From NCBI GenBank assembly GCA_036844765.1, contig DAIUFE010000004.1, forward strand, positions 9,428 through 73,427: DNA of 64,000 bases, in the 5' to 3' direction. The stretch is from Thermocaproicibacter sp036844765. Its GTDB lineage: Bacteria; Bacillota; Clostridia; Oscillospirales; Acutalibacteraceae. The notes under the pieces were generated by a model, which was given only the letters and a program-made list of their open reading frames with translations, was not told where the DNA came from and did not search any database. Within the stretch, counting starts at the first letter, position 1; each line of letters begins with the position of its first letter. The position numbers and the translations under genes were made by a program. Of the stretch, positions 52,573 to 61,828 are shown piece after piece.

Positions 52573-54393
52573 CTACTTTTTCCTTGCGGCCATTTTCATG
52601 CGCGTCTCCTTGTCGAGGATCATCTTGCGCATGCGGATGCTTTTCGGCGTCACCTCGACCAACTCGTCCTGCTTGATGAACTCCAGGCACTGCTCGAGGC
52701 TCATCACGCTGGGGGGCGTCAGCTTGAGCGCCTCGTCGGAGCCGGAGGCGCGGGTGTTGGTGGCGTGCTTTTTCTTGCAGACATTGACGGCGATGTCGTC
52801 GGACTTCGGGCTGACGCCGACGATCATGCCCCCGTAGACCTCGACGCCGGGGCCGATGAACAGCCGGCCGCGGTCCTGCGCGTAGAACAGGCCGTACCCG
52901 GTCGACTCGCCCGTCTCGTGCGCGATCAGCGAGCCCTGCGCGCGCGTCTCGATATCGCCCTTATAGGGCTCGTAGCTGTCGAACACGTTGTTCATGATCC
53001 CGTTGCCGTTGGTGTCGGTCAGGAACTCCTGGCGGTAGCCCATCAGGCCGCGCGCGGGGATTTTGAATTCCAGATGGGTCACGCCGGTGTTGCGCGTCCC
53101 CATGTTGACCAGCTCCGCCTTGCGGGGGCCCAGCTTTTCCATCACCGCGCCCACGTAGCTGTCCGGCACCTCGATCATCAGCAGCTCGATGGGCTCGCAC
53201 TTCCTGCCGCTGATCTGCTTGTAGATCACGGTCGGGCTGGAGACCTGGAACTCGTAGCCCTGGCGGCGCATCTCCTCGATCAGGATGGACAGGTGCAGCT
53301 CGCCGCGGCCGGAGACCTTGAACGTGTCGGGCGAACCGGTCTCCTCGACGCGCAGGGCCACGTTCGTCTCGAGCTCGCGGAACAGGCGGTCGCGCAGGTT
53401 GCGCGACGTGACGTATTTCCCCTCGCGGCCCGCGAACGGGCTGTTGTTGACCATGAACAGCATCGAGACGGTCGGCTCGTCGATCTTGACGAACGGCAGC
53501 GGCTCGATATGGTCCGGCGAGCAGATGGTCTCCCCGATGTTGAGGCCCGTCACGCCCGAGACCGCCACGATGTCGCCGAGGTGCGCTTCCTCCACTTCCA
53601 CGCGCCGCAGGCCCTCGAACTGGTAAAGCTTGGTGACCTTCACGTTGGCGTTCGTGCCGTCGCGGTGGCACAGCACGACGCTCTCGCCGTCGTGCACACT
53701 GCCCCGCTCCACGCGGCCGATGCCGATGCGGCCGACGTAATCGTCGTAATCGACGTTCGAGAACAGCACCTGCGTCGGCCCGTTCAGGTCGCCGTGCGGC
53801 GCCGGGATATCCTTGAGGATCGCGTCGAACAGCGGCTGCATGTCCTTGCCGGGCACGTTCAGGTCGGCGGTCGCGTAGCCGTCGCGCCCCGAGGCGTAGA
53901 TCACCGGGAAATCGAGCTGGTCCTCGCTCGCGCCGAGCTCGATGAACAGGTCGATCACCTCGTCGACCACTTCCTTCGGGCGCGCGCCGGGGCGGTCGAT
54001 CTTGTTGACGACGACCAGCGGCTTTTTGTGCAGGCCGAGCGCCTTTTTCAGCACGAAACGGGTCTGCGGCATGCAGCCCTCGAACGCGTCGACCAGCAGC
54101 AGGACGCCGTCCACCATCATCAGGATCCGCTCCACCTCGCCGCCGAAATCGGCGTGGCCCGGCGTGTCGATGATGTTGATCTTCACATTTTTATACCGCA
54201 CGGCGGTATTTTTCGACAAAATGGTGATGCCGCGCTCGCGCTCCAAATCGTTGGAGTCCAGCACGCGGTCGACGACCTCTTCGTTGGATCGGAAAACCCC
54301 GCTCTGTCTTAAAAGCTGGTCGACCAGCGTCGTTTTGCCGTGGTCGACGTGGGCGATAATGGCGATGTTTCTCAGATCATTTCTGACATCCAT
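52573..54393 (-). CDS. typA: GTPase TypA/BipA
   Basis: A 606-residue translational GTPase: AHVDHGKTTLVDQLL (G1), RERGITIL (G2), DTPGHADFGGEVER (G3) and VVNKIDRPGARP (G4), then EF-G-like domains and the BipA C-terminal domain. It binds ribosomes and supports assembly and stress growth. I start it at the ATG at 54393, matching the family N-terminus. The 300 bases upstream (54394-54694) hold its promoter and the mntR terminator only. Confidence 0.96.
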   Translation of the reverse strand: MDVRNDLRNIAIIAHVDHGKTTLVDQLLRQSGVFRSNEEVVDRVLDSNDLERERGITILSKNTAVRYKNVKINIIDTPGHADFGGEVERILMMVDGVLLLVDAFEGCMPQTRFVLKKALGLHKKPLVVVNKIDRPGARPKEVVDEVIDLFIELGASEDQLDFPVIYASGRDGYATADLNVPGKDMQPLFDAILKDIPAPHGDLNGPTQVLFSNVDYDDYVGRIGIGRVERGSVHDGESVVLCHRDGTNANVKVTKLYQFEGLRRVEVEEAHLGDIVAVSGVTGLNIGETICSPDHIEPLPFVKIDEPTVSMLFMVNNSPFAGREGKYVTSRNLRDRLFRELETNVALRVEETGSPDTFKVSGRGELHLSILIEEMRRQGYEFQVSSPTVIYKQISGRKCEPIELLMIEVPDSYVGAVMEKLGPRKAELVNMGTRNTGVTHLEFKIPARGLMGYRQEFLTDTNGNGIMNNVFDSYEPYKGDIETRAQGSLIAHETGESTGYGLFYAQDRGRLFIGPGVEVYGGMIVGVSPKSDDIAVNVCKKKHATNTRASGSDEALKLTPPSVMSLEQCLEFIKQDELVEVTPKSIRMRKMILDKETRMKMAARKK

Positions 54394-54527
54394 GCAGTTT
54401 TTTTCCCTCTTCACACATACTGATTCCATAACAGGCTCACACATCAAAGCGGGGCATCCGGGATCCGGCCGGAAAGGCGGGCGCGGGGCCCGGCATTCCG
54501 AAACGGTAAAAATCCATAAACACAGAT

Positions 54528-54556
54528 ATTATAGCACGGCGCGGCGGTTTTGTGAA
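54528..54556 (-). promoter_or_regulatory. promoter of typA
   Basis: On the minus strand TTCACA (54556-54551) and TATAAT (54533-54528) are 17 bases apart. The -35 is only a partial match. Confidence 0.55.
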
Positions 54557-54635
54557 TACCCCGGCGCCGCGCCGCGGGCAGCGGAAAACGGCGGACGGAA
54601 AGCCCCCACCCCGCCGGGCGGCCTCCCGTTCGCCG

Positions 54636-54657
54636 GAAAAAAGGGCCTGCGGCCCTT
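54636..54657 (-). terminator. rho-independent terminator of mntR-like gene
   Basis: AAAGGGCC-gca-GGCCCTTTTTT on the minus strand is a compact hairpin with a U tract, about 40 bases after the stop at 54695. Confidence 0.9.
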
Positions 54658-54694
54658 TCGTGAAAACAGCTTTCGCCCGCCGCGGGCCGCGGCG

Positions 54695-55111
54695 TCAGCC
54701 GGCCGTTCCCCGCTTTTTCGCAGCGGGGGCCGGGGAGCTTTTCTCCGCTTTCGCGACGAACTCCTTGATGCGGCGGAAGCTCTCCTCGCTGATGATATGC
54801 TCGATCCGGCAGGAATCCTGCACGGCGGTGTCCGGCCCGACGCCGAGGGTGATCTGCAGAAATTTCGCGATGGTGGTATGCCGGTCGTAAATTCCGCTCG
54901 CGCGGCGGTAGCCGGAATCGGTCAGAACCAGATTGCCGTTCTGCTCCGTCACCAGGTAGCCCGCCTCCCGGAGGATGCCCATGGCGCGACTCACGCTCGC
55001 CTTGGTGAACCCGAGCTCGTTCGCCACGTCAATGGATCGGACATAGCCGTTTTTATTATGCAGAATCAAGATGGTCTCGAGATAGTTTTCTCCCGACTCC
55101 TGGATCTTCAT
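54695..55111 (-). CDS. DtxR/MntR-family metal-dependent regulator
   Basis: A 138-residue protein. The HTH (ENYLETILILHNKNGYVRSIDVANELGFTKASVSRAM, in parts) and the metal-binding dimerisation domain (HTTIAKFLQITLGV; EDSCRIEHIIS-like DSCRIEHIISEESF) are of the two-domain MntR type without an SH3-like domain. The histidine and glutamate metal ligands are present. The ATG at 55111 has GAGGGAGGGGATCGC upstream. It should repress metal uptake genes. mntP in the same window (42515) is a possible partner in manganese homeostasis. Confidence 0.87.
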   Translation of the reverse strand: MKIQESGENYLETILILHNKNGYVRSIDVANELGFTKASVSRAMGILREAGYLVTEQNGNLVLTDSGYRRASGIYDRHTTIAKFLQITLGVGPDTAVQDSCRIEHIISEESFRRIKEFVAKAEKSSPAPAAKKRGTAG

Positions 55112-55167
55112 GCGATCCCCTCCCTCAAAAGCAGCCGGAAACTCCAAATTATACTTATTATAAAGGT

Positions 55168-55196
55168 ATTATAGCATTCCCGCCGGGAAATCACAA
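55168..55196 (-). promoter_or_regulatory. sigma-A promoter of mntR-like gene
   Basis: On the minus strand -35 TTGTGA (55196-55191) and -10 TATAAT (55173-55168), 17 bases apart. It is followed by further TATAAT-like direct repeats (to 55148) that may form an operator. Confidence 0.75.
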
Positions 55197-55217
55197 GCGG
55201 CGGGCCGGCGGGCGATA

Positions 55218-55246
55218 TTGCCCGCGGCGGCCCGATATGCTATAAT
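55218..55246 (+). promoter_or_regulatory. sigma-A promoter of glycosyltransferase operon
   Basis: -35 TTGCCC (55218-55223), 17-base spacer, -10 TATAAT (55241-55246). Confidence 0.75.
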
Positions 55247-55323
55247 TGGTTCAAAACGCAGGAAAATAAAGCGGCGCCGCCCTTTCAAACGCGGGGCGGG
55301 CCGGGGGGACGGGAGCGGAAAGC

Positions 55324-56265
55324 ATGAGCAAGATCGCCGTATTGATTCCGTGCTACAACGAGGCGGAGACCATCCGGAAAGTCGTGGGCGATTACCGCGC
55401 CGCCCTGCCGGACGCCGAGATCTACGTCTACGACAACAACTCGACGGACGGCACGGCGGAGCAGGCGGAGCGGGCCGGGGCCGCCGTCCGGCACGAGTAC
55501 CGGCAGGGAAAGGGCAACGTGATCCGCAGCATGTTCCGCGACATCGACGCGGACTGCTACCTGATCACCGACGGGGACGACACCTACCCCGCCGAGAACG
55601 CGCCCGAGATGGTGCGCCTGATTCTGGAGAAAAAAGCCGACATGGTCAACGCGGACCGGCTTTCCTCCACGTATTTCACGGAGAACAAGCGCCCGTTCCA
55701 CAACACCGGGAACCGGATGGTGCGCGGCCTGATCAACCGCTTCTTCGGCACCGAGATCCGCGACATCATGACGGGCTGCCGGGCGTTCAGCCGGATCTTC
55801 GTCAAGACCTTCCCCGTGCTCTCGCACGGGTTCGAGATCGAGACGGAGATGACCGTCTACGCCGTGACCCACAACTTCGTGATCCGCGAGATCCCCGTCG
55901 CGTACCGCGACCGGCCGAAGGGCAGCGTCTCCAAGCTGAACACCTTTTCCGACGGCTTCCGCGTGCTGCGGACGATTTTCCGGCTGGTGCGCGACCTGCG
56001 GCCGTTCGCGTTCTTCGGGGCCTTCGCGCTGCTGTTCCTGGCGGCGGCGGTCGCCTGCATGATCCCCGTGGTGAGCGAATATTTCACCACGGGCCTCGTG
56101 CCCCGCTTCCCGACGCTGATCGTCGGGACCGCGTGCGGCGTGTGCGCGCTGCTCTGCTTTTTCACCGGCGTGATTCTCAACGTCTCCGTCCAGCAGCAGG
56201 ACCGGATGACGGAGCTGCTGACGACCCTTTCCGCGGAGGTGAAGCGCCATGGCCCTCGGGAATAA
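55324..56265 (+). CDS. Membrane-bound family 2 glycosyltransferase (DPM-like)
   Basis: A 313-residue protein. The GT-A domain (residues 1-220) has IAVLIPCYNEAETI, VYDNNSTDGT, the metal-binding DGDDTYPAE and RDIMTGCRAFSRI with FEIETEMTVYA. Two C-terminal helices (about 230-255 and 265-290) anchor it. It resembles dolichol/polyprenol-phosphate mannosyl- or glucosyltransferases that load sugars on lipid carriers for cell-wall decoration. Its end overlaps the next membrane protein by 17 bases. Confidence 0.88.
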   Translation: MSKIAVLIPCYNEAETIRKVVGDYRAALPDAEIYVYDNNSTDGTAEQAERAGAAVRHEYRQGKGNVIRSMFRDIDADCYLITDGDDTYPAENAPEMVRLILEKKADMVNADRLSSTYFTENKRPFHNTGNRMVRGLINRFFGTEIRDIMTGCRAFSRIFVKTFPVLSHGFEIETEMTVYAVTHNFVIREIPVAYRDRPKGSVSKLNTFSDGFRVLRTIFRLVRDLRPFAFFGAFALLFLAAAVACMIPVVSEYFTTGLVPRFPTLIVGTACGVCALLCFFTGVILNVSVQQQDRMTELLTTLSAEVKRHGPRE

Positions 56266-58360
56266 ACTGGCCGGGATCGGGCGGAGCGCCGGGCGGCTCT
56301 GGGCAAAGCTGAGCGGCCGGCTGGGCGGCTGGGCGAAACGCCTGCTGCCGAAGCCGGAAAAGCGGTCCCGCATCCTCTCCGCGGCCGCGGTCGCCGCCGC
56401 CGCCGCGCTGGACTACGCGCTTTCGTGGATGTTGTTCTGCTATTTCGGCGCGCCGTCGAATCTCTTCCTGTTCGTTTCCGTGATGCTGTTCCTCGGGTAT
56501 CTGATCAAGAGGACGGCGGCGGGGCCCCGGGACCGGCGCACCGTGCTGTGGTGCGCCGCGCTGGCCGTCCTCTTCGCGCTCTCGCTGGTCGCCGGCGGGA
56601 AAATCACCCATCCCGTCCGGACGTTCGCCCCGCTGTACCGCTCCGACCTCGGGTATCTGGCGGGACTTTCCGTCCTTTTCTTCCTCGCGGGCCTGTGGAT
56701 CGCGGACGTGGTGCGAACGCACCCCATGTACGTCTGGGGAAAGAAAAAGATTTCCGGCAAACTGTGGGCGGCCTGCTCGGGGATTCTGTTCGTGTGCTGG
56801 GTCCCGTATCTGCTGATCTACTACCCGGGGAACATCTCGCCCGACTCGGTCGCCTGCATCGTGCGCGCCGTGGGGAAAGCCGGCCTTTCCAACCAACAAC
56901 CGGTGCTCTATATCCTGCTGATGAGGCCGTTCCTGCTGCTGGCGCCCGCGCTGGGCAAAAGCCTGAACTTCGGCGCCGCGCTCTTCCTGCTGTTCCAGGC
57001 GGCCGCCATGGCTGCCATGCTGGGGTACCTGCCCGCGTGGCTGGTCCGCAGGGGATGCCGGAAATGGGTCGTCCTGCCGGTGATGGCGTATTTCATCCTG
57101 GACCCCGTGTTCCCGATGTACTCCGTGACGATGTGGAAGGACGTCCCGTTCGCCGGGGTGATGCTGCTCTATGTGCTGGATCTGTTCGACATCGTCAAGA
57201 GCGGCGGCAAAAAGCTCTCTTCTCCCCGCTCCCTCGCGGGCTTCCTCGCGCTGAATCTGCTGCTCTGCTTCCTGCGGAACAACGGGTATTTCATCGTCTT
57301 CGTGACCCTGATTGTGCTGGCCGCCGTCTACCGGAAATCCTGGAAGCGGCTGGTCCCGGCGTTTGCGGCGGTGCTGGTCGCCGTCCCGGCGATCCAGGGG
57401 CCGGTCTACCGGCTGTGCGGCGTCGAGCCGAGCCCGTTCGCGGAATCGGTGGGAATCCCCCTGCAGCAGATCGGCTACACGGTGGCGCACGACGGGAAGC
57501 TGACGGACAGCCAGGCGGAATTTCTGGACCGGCTCCTCCCGCTGAAGCAAATGAAGGAAGCCTACGACCCGTTCTCCTCCAACGGGATCAAGTTCCACGA
57601 GGATTTCGACGACGGGTTCCTTGAGCAGAACAAAGCGGCTTTTCTGAGAGTCTGGGCCGAAATGCTGCCGGCAAATTTCAAGGGATATGTAAAAGCTTAC
57701 ATGATGGAAACCGTCGGCTTCTGGAACACGGGAACCTCCAGCTGGGTGCTGTATGAGGGCGTCCCCGAGTCGTACCGGCCCGCCGCGCAGAAGGCGGGCA
57801 TCTCCCCCGCGGACCTCTGGCCGGGCGGAGAGCGGCTGCAGCGCGTCCGCAAGGAAATCTCCGACCGTTTTTGGAAGCTCCAGAAGGAAACCCCGCTGGC
57901 CTCCGCCCTGGTGAACGTCGCCGCGCTGTTCTGGGTGACGGCGCTCGCCTGCGCGCTGCTTTTCATCCGGAAGCGGAACCGGCATGTCCTGGCGCTGATG
58001 CCCCTGCTGCTGCTCTGGGGGACCGTGATGATCGCGACGCCGGTCTTCTGCGAGTTCCGGTATCTGTTCTCCTTCGCCGCCGCGCTGCCGTTCACGGTGC
58101 TGGTGCCGTTCCTCGAAAGGGACCCGGCCGTCGCGGAGCGCAGAAAGCGCAGAAAGCACCTCCCCGCGGAGGGCGGTGCGCCGGCCCCTTCCCCGCGCCG
58201 GAAGCTGGCCCGGACGGGTAAAGCGGAATCCCAGACGCCGGAAAACAGAGGCGTCCCGCGGACCGGGGCGCCTGAAACCGCCGCGGCGCGCAAAAACACC
58301 GGGTCTGGAAAGAAAGAGGTGATTCCACGTGATCAAAAACGCAAGGAGCGACCTGTTTGA
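56249..58360 (+). CDS. Large polytopic membrane protein (DUF6020-like, GT-C-type topology)
   Basis: A 703-residue protein with about 12-13 hydrophobic helices, a soluble segment (about 395-540; EFLDRLLPLKQMKEAYDPF, TVGFWNTGTSSWVLYEG) and a basic, Pro-rich C-terminal tail of about 75 residues. SPDSVACIVRAVGKAGLSNQQPVLY in the first loop region and MYSVTMWKDVPFAG are reminiscent of membrane glycosyltransferases of the GT-C fold, which would use the lipid-linked sugar made by the preceding enzyme. The N-terminus overlaps the glycosyltransferase gene, and the C-terminus overlaps citrate synthase by 32 bases. The function is inferred from neighbours. Confidence 0.75.
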   Translation: MALGNKLAGIGRSAGRLWAKLSGRLGGWAKRLLPKPEKRSRILSAAAVAAAAALDYALSWMLFCYFGAPSNLFLFVSVMLFLGYLIKRTAAGPRDRRTVLWCAALAVLFALSLVAGGKITHPVRTFAPLYRSDLGYLAGLSVLFFLAGLWIADVVRTHPMYVWGKKKISGKLWAACSGILFVCWVPYLLIYYPGNISPDSVACIVRAVGKAGLSNQQPVLYILLMRPFLLLAPALGKSLNFGAALFLLFQAAAMAAMLGYLPAWLVRRGCRKWVVLPVMAYFILDPVFPMYSVTMWKDVPFAGVMLLYVLDLFDIVKSGGKKLSSPRSLAGFLALNLLLCFLRNNGYFIVFVTLIVLAAVYRKSWKRLVPAFAAVLVAVPAIQGPVYRLCGVEPSPFAESVGIPLQQIGYTVAHDGKLTDSQAEFLDRLLPLKQMKEAYDPFSSNGIKFHEDFDDGFLEQNKAAFLRVWAEMLPANFKGYVKAYMMETVGFWNTGTSSWVLYEGVPESYRPAAQKAGISPADLWPGGERLQRVRKEISDRFWKLQKETPLASALVNVAALFWVTALACALLFIRKRNRHVLALMPLLLLWGTVMIATPVFCEFRYLFSFAAALPFTVLVPFLERDPAVAERRKRRKHLPAEGGAPAPSPRRKLARTGKAESQTPENRGVPRTGAPETAAARKNTGSGKKEVIPRDQKRKERPV

Positions 58361-59714
58361 GATCTCGCCGCAGATGAAAGGGCTGACGGAGCTGTGCCGC
58401 AGGCACTGCTCCATCGACCCGCGGCTCTACGCGCGCTACGACGTCAAGCGGGGCCTGCGGGACATCAACGGCCACGGCGTGCTGGCCGGGCTGACCGAGA
58501 TTTCGGAGATTGTGGCCTCCAAGACGGTCGAAGGGAAATCCGTCCCGTGCGAGGGCAAGCTGTATTACCGGGGCATCGACATCGAGGATATCGTGCACGG
58601 CTTTCTCGCGGAGAACCGGTTCGGCTTCGAGGAAACGGTGTACCTGCTGCTGTTCGGGGAGCTGCCCCCGCGCGGGAGGCTGGAGGAATTCCGCGCCCTG
58701 CTGAACCGCTACCGCTCGCTGCCGACCAACTTCGTCCGCGACATTATCATGAAGGCGCCGAGCTTCGACATGATGAACACCCTTGCCCGCAGCGTGCTGA
58801 CGCTGTACGCCTACGACGAAAAGGCGGCCGACCCCTCGCTGCCGAACGTGCTGCGCCAGTGCCTGGAGATGATCGCGCTGTTCCCGCAGCTGGCCGTGTA
58901 CGGCTACCAGGCCTACGCCCACAACCGCGACCCCGCCGTCAGCTTTTTCATCCACTCGCCGAGGCCGGAGCTCTCCACGGCCGAGAACATCCTGCACATG
59001 CTGCGGATCGACAACCGCTACACCCCGCTGGAGGCGCGCATCCTCGACCTCGCGCTGGTGCTGCACGCCGAGCACGGCGGCGGCAACAACTCCAGCTTCA
59101 CGACGCACGTGGTCGCCTCGTCCGGCACCGACGCCTACTCTGTGATCGCGGCGGCCCTCGGCTCGCTCAAGGGCCCGAAGCACGGCGGCGCCAACATCAA
59201 GGTCATGCGCATGTTCGAGGACATGAAGCGCGAGGTCCGGGACTGGACGGACGAGGGCGAGGTCGCGGACTATCTGCACCGGCTGCTGAACCGGCAGGCG
59301 TTCGACCGCGCCGGCCTGATCTACGGCATGGGGCACGCCGTCTATTCCCTTTCGGACCCGCGGGCCGAAATTTTCAAACGGTTCGTCAAGCGCCTTGCGG
59401 AAGAAAAGGGGCTGGCGAAGGAGTACGCCCTCTATGCGATGGTGGAGCGCCTCGCGCCGCAGGTCATCGGCCGCGAGCGGAAAACCTACAAGGGCGTCAG
59501 CGCCAACATCGATTTTTACAGCGGCTTCGTCTACCACATGCTCGGCCTTCCGCCGGAGCTTTTCACCCCGGTCTTCGCCATGGCCCGCATCGCGGGCTGG
59601 AGCGCCCACCTGATGGAAGAACGCATCAACGAAGGGAAGATCATCCGCCCGGCCTACCAGAGCATCGCGCCGCACAGGCCCTATGTGGCCCTGGACGACC
59701 GTCAGGACGCCTGA
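58329..59714 (+). CDS. gltA: Citrate synthase
   Basis: A 461-residue type of citrate synthase found in Firmicutes, from a GTG with GAGGTG upstream. The catalytic triad is visible: histidine in HAEHGGGNNSSF, histidine in YGMGHAVYS, aspartate in NIDFYSGFVYHMLG. The oxaloacetate/acetyl-CoA site RPE-like segments follow. In fermentative Clostridia it feeds glutamate synthesis through citrate. It starts inside the preceding gene (32-base overlap), so the three genes form one operon. Confidence 0.94.
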   Translation: MIKNARSDLFEISPQMKGLTELCRRHCSIDPRLYARYDVKRGLRDINGHGVLAGLTEISEIVASKTVEGKSVPCEGKLYYRGIDIEDIVHGFLAENRFGFEETVYLLLFGELPPRGRLEEFRALLNRYRSLPTNFVRDIIMKAPSFDMMNTLARSVLTLYAYDEKAADPSLPNVLRQCLEMIALFPQLAVYGYQAYAHNRDPAVSFFIHSPRPELSTAENILHMLRIDNRYTPLEARILDLALVLHAEHGGGNNSSFTTHVVASSGTDAYSVIAAALGSLKGPKHGGANIKVMRMFEDMKREVRDWTDEGEVADYLHRLLNRQAFDRAGLIYGMGHAVYSLSDPRAEIFKRFVKRLAEEKGLAKEYALYAMVERLAPQVIGRERKTYKGVSANIDFYSGFVYHMLGLPPELFTPVFAMARIAGWSAHLMEERINEGKIIRPAYQSIAPHRPYVALDDRQDA

Positions 59715-59747
59715 TTCTCCCCAAAAAGCAAAAAGGAGATCCTGAAA

Positions 59748-61547
59748 TTGCAGAACGTCACAGAAAGAATCGCGGCTCTGCGCAAGGCCATGGAAAAAAG
59801 CGGCGTGCAGGCCTATGTCGTCCCGTCCTCCGACCCGCACCTGAGCGAGTACACCCCGGAGCACTGGAAAGCGCGCCGGTACTTCTCCGGCTTCACGGGT
59901 TCGGCGGGGACGCTCGCCGTCACGCGGGAAAAGAGCGGACTCTGGACGGACGGCCGGTACTTCATCCAGGCGGAGCGGGAGCTTTCCGGCAGCGGGATCC
60001 GGCTGTACCGCATGGGCGTGCGCGGCGTGCCGGCCTGCCCGGAATTCCTCGCGCGCGAGCTGCAGAACGGCGGGACGGTCGGGCTGGACGGCGCGCTGTT
60101 CTCCGCGGCCGACGTCAACGGGATGCTGAAGCTGTTCCGGGAAAAGGGGATCCGGATCAAATCCGTCGACCTGACGGCGGGCCTCTGGGAAGGCCGCCCG
60201 CCGATGCCGCGCACGGAGGCCTTTCTGCACGACGTGAAATACGCCGGCTTCACCTGCGCCGAAAAGCTCGCGCAGGTGCGCGCCAAGCTCAAGGAGCACG
60301 GCGCGGACGCCCAGGTTTACATCCGGCTCGACTGCGTGGCGTGGCTGATGAACCTGCGCGCGGACGACGTGGAGGACAGCCCGTTCGCCGTTGCCTTCGC
60401 CGCCGTGCTGCCCGATTCGGCGGTCCTGTTCATCGACTCCTCACGCGTGCCGGATGCCGTGGCGGCCGATCTGAAGAAAAACGGCGTGACCCTCCGCGGG
60501 TATGAGGAGATCGGGCCGTTCCTGCGCTCCATGAAGGAAAAAGCGACGGTGCTGACCGACCCGGCGGGCATCAGCTACGCGCTTTACGAGGCGCTGAAGG
60601 CAAACCCGGCCGTCACCGTCAAGGAAGGCCCCGACGTCGTCACCGGGCTGAAAAGCGTGAAGAACGAAACGGAGCTGCGCAATCTCCGCGACGTCCATGT
60701 TCTGGACGGATGCGCGCTGGCCGAAGGCTTCAGCGAGCTGGAGGAAAAGCTGGAACAGGGCGAAGCCGTGACCGAATACACCGTCTGCGAACTGCTGAAA
60801 GAGGCGCGCGCGCGCCAGCCCGGCAACCGGGGCGTCAGCTTCGGTACCATTGCCGCGTACCGCGCCAACGCCGCCATGATGCACTACGCGCCCAAACCGG
60901 ATGCCTGCAGTCCCCTGGAGCGGAAAGGGTTCCTGCTGGTCGATTCCGGCGGGCAGTACCCGGGCGGCACCACCGACGTGACGCGCACGTTCGCGCTCGG
61001 TCCGCTGACGCCCGAGGAGCGGAAAGCCTATACCCTCGTGCTGAAGGCGCATATCTCGCTCGCCACCGCCGTTTTTTGGGAGGGCTGCACCGGCGGGAAC
61101 ATCGACATCCTGTGCCGCGAGCCGATCTGGAAATACGGCATCGACTACCGCTGCGGCACGGGCCACGGCGTCGGCATGTTCGGCAACGTGCACGAGGGGC
61201 CCCAGAACCTGCGCCGCACCGACCGCACCGTGTTCCGCAAGGGCATGACCATCACCAACGAGCCCGGAATCTACACGGAAGGAAAATACGGCGTCCGCAT
61301 CGAGAACATGATGGAGATCGTCGACGCCTTCGACAACGAATACGGCCATTTCCTGAAATTCCGGCCCCTCACCCGCTTCCCCATCGACACCGCGCCCGTG
61401 CTGACGGAGCTGCTGACCGACGGGGAGCTGGCGTGGCTCAACGCCTACCACAAGCGGGTGCGCGAAACCCTCGCGCCGCATCTTTCCGGAAAGGCGCTGG
61501 ACTGGCTCGGGCGCCGTACGCGTCCGCTTTCCCGCAGGCCCGCATAA
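59748..61547 (+). CDS. pepP: Xaa-Pro aminopeptidase (APP, metallopeptidase M24B)
   Basis: A 599-residue protein of the eukaryote-like long form with two N-terminal creatinase-like domains and the C-terminal pita-bread domain. The start is a TTG with AAAGGAG. Metal ligands: Asp in LVDSGGQY, Asp in GGTTDVTRTF, His in GTGHGVGMF, Glu in TNEPGIY and Glu in GVRIENMMEI. It removes N-terminal residues before proline, in the cytosol. A strong terminator follows. Confidence 0.94.
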   Translation: MQNVTERIAALRKAMEKSGVQAYVVPSSDPHLSEYTPEHWKARRYFSGFTGSAGTLAVTREKSGLWTDGRYFIQAERELSGSGIRLYRMGVRGVPACPEFLARELQNGGTVGLDGALFSAADVNGMLKLFREKGIRIKSVDLTAGLWEGRPPMPRTEAFLHDVKYAGFTCAEKLAQVRAKLKEHGADAQVYIRLDCVAWLMNLRADDVEDSPFAVAFAAVLPDSAVLFIDSSRVPDAVAADLKKNGVTLRGYEEIGPFLRSMKEKATVLTDPAGISYALYEALKANPAVTVKEGPDVVTGLKSVKNETELRNLRDVHVLDGCALAEGFSELEEKLEQGEAVTEYTVCELLKEARARQPGNRGVSFGTIAAYRANAAMMHYAPKPDACSPLERKGFLLVDSGGQYPGGTTDVTRTFALGPLTPEERKAYTLVLKAHISLATAVFWEGCTGGNIDILCREPIWKYGIDYRCGTGHGVGMFGNVHEGPQNLRRTDRTVFRKGMTITNEPGIYTEGKYGVRIENMMEIVDAFDNEYGHFLKFRPLTRFPIDTAPVLTELLTDGELAWLNAYHKRVRETLAPHLSGKALDWLGRRTRPLSRRPA

Positions 61548-61638
61548 CAAACTCTGCGGGGAGAAAAGCAATTTCCCTCTTTCCATCGCGGCTGGAATTG
61601 CTATGGAATCCGGAGCCATCCCTTCGCATGGCCCGCAG

Positions 61639-61673
61639 AAAAGCCGGCGCCCGAAAACGGTGCCGGCTTTTTC
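61639..61673 (+). terminator. rho-independent terminator of pepP operon
   Basis: AAAAGCCGGC ... GCCGGCTTTTT, a stable hairpin with T tract, about 90 bases after the pepP stop. It separates the housekeeping operon from the cas genes. Confidence 0.92.
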
Positions 61674-61723
61674 CATCTTTCCCGCGGACGGCCGCAAATT
61701 TTGCCGTAAAAAGACAAATCCGC

Positions 61724-61752
61724 TTGCCAACCGGCCGGATCCGTCCTATAAT
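61724..61752 (+). promoter_or_regulatory. sigma-A promoter of cas4-cas1-cas2
   Basis: -35 TTGCCA (61724-61729), 17-base spacer, -10 TATAAT (61747-61752). It lies directly upstream of cas4, showing that the module is transcribed alone and was not simply cut from a longer operon read from upstream. Confidence 0.82.
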
Positions 61753-61828
61753 CAGATTTGGGGAAATATGGGATTTTCTGTTGAAACGCGCCGGGAACGC
61801 CCGGATCGTTTCCGCACGGGAGGGGCCT

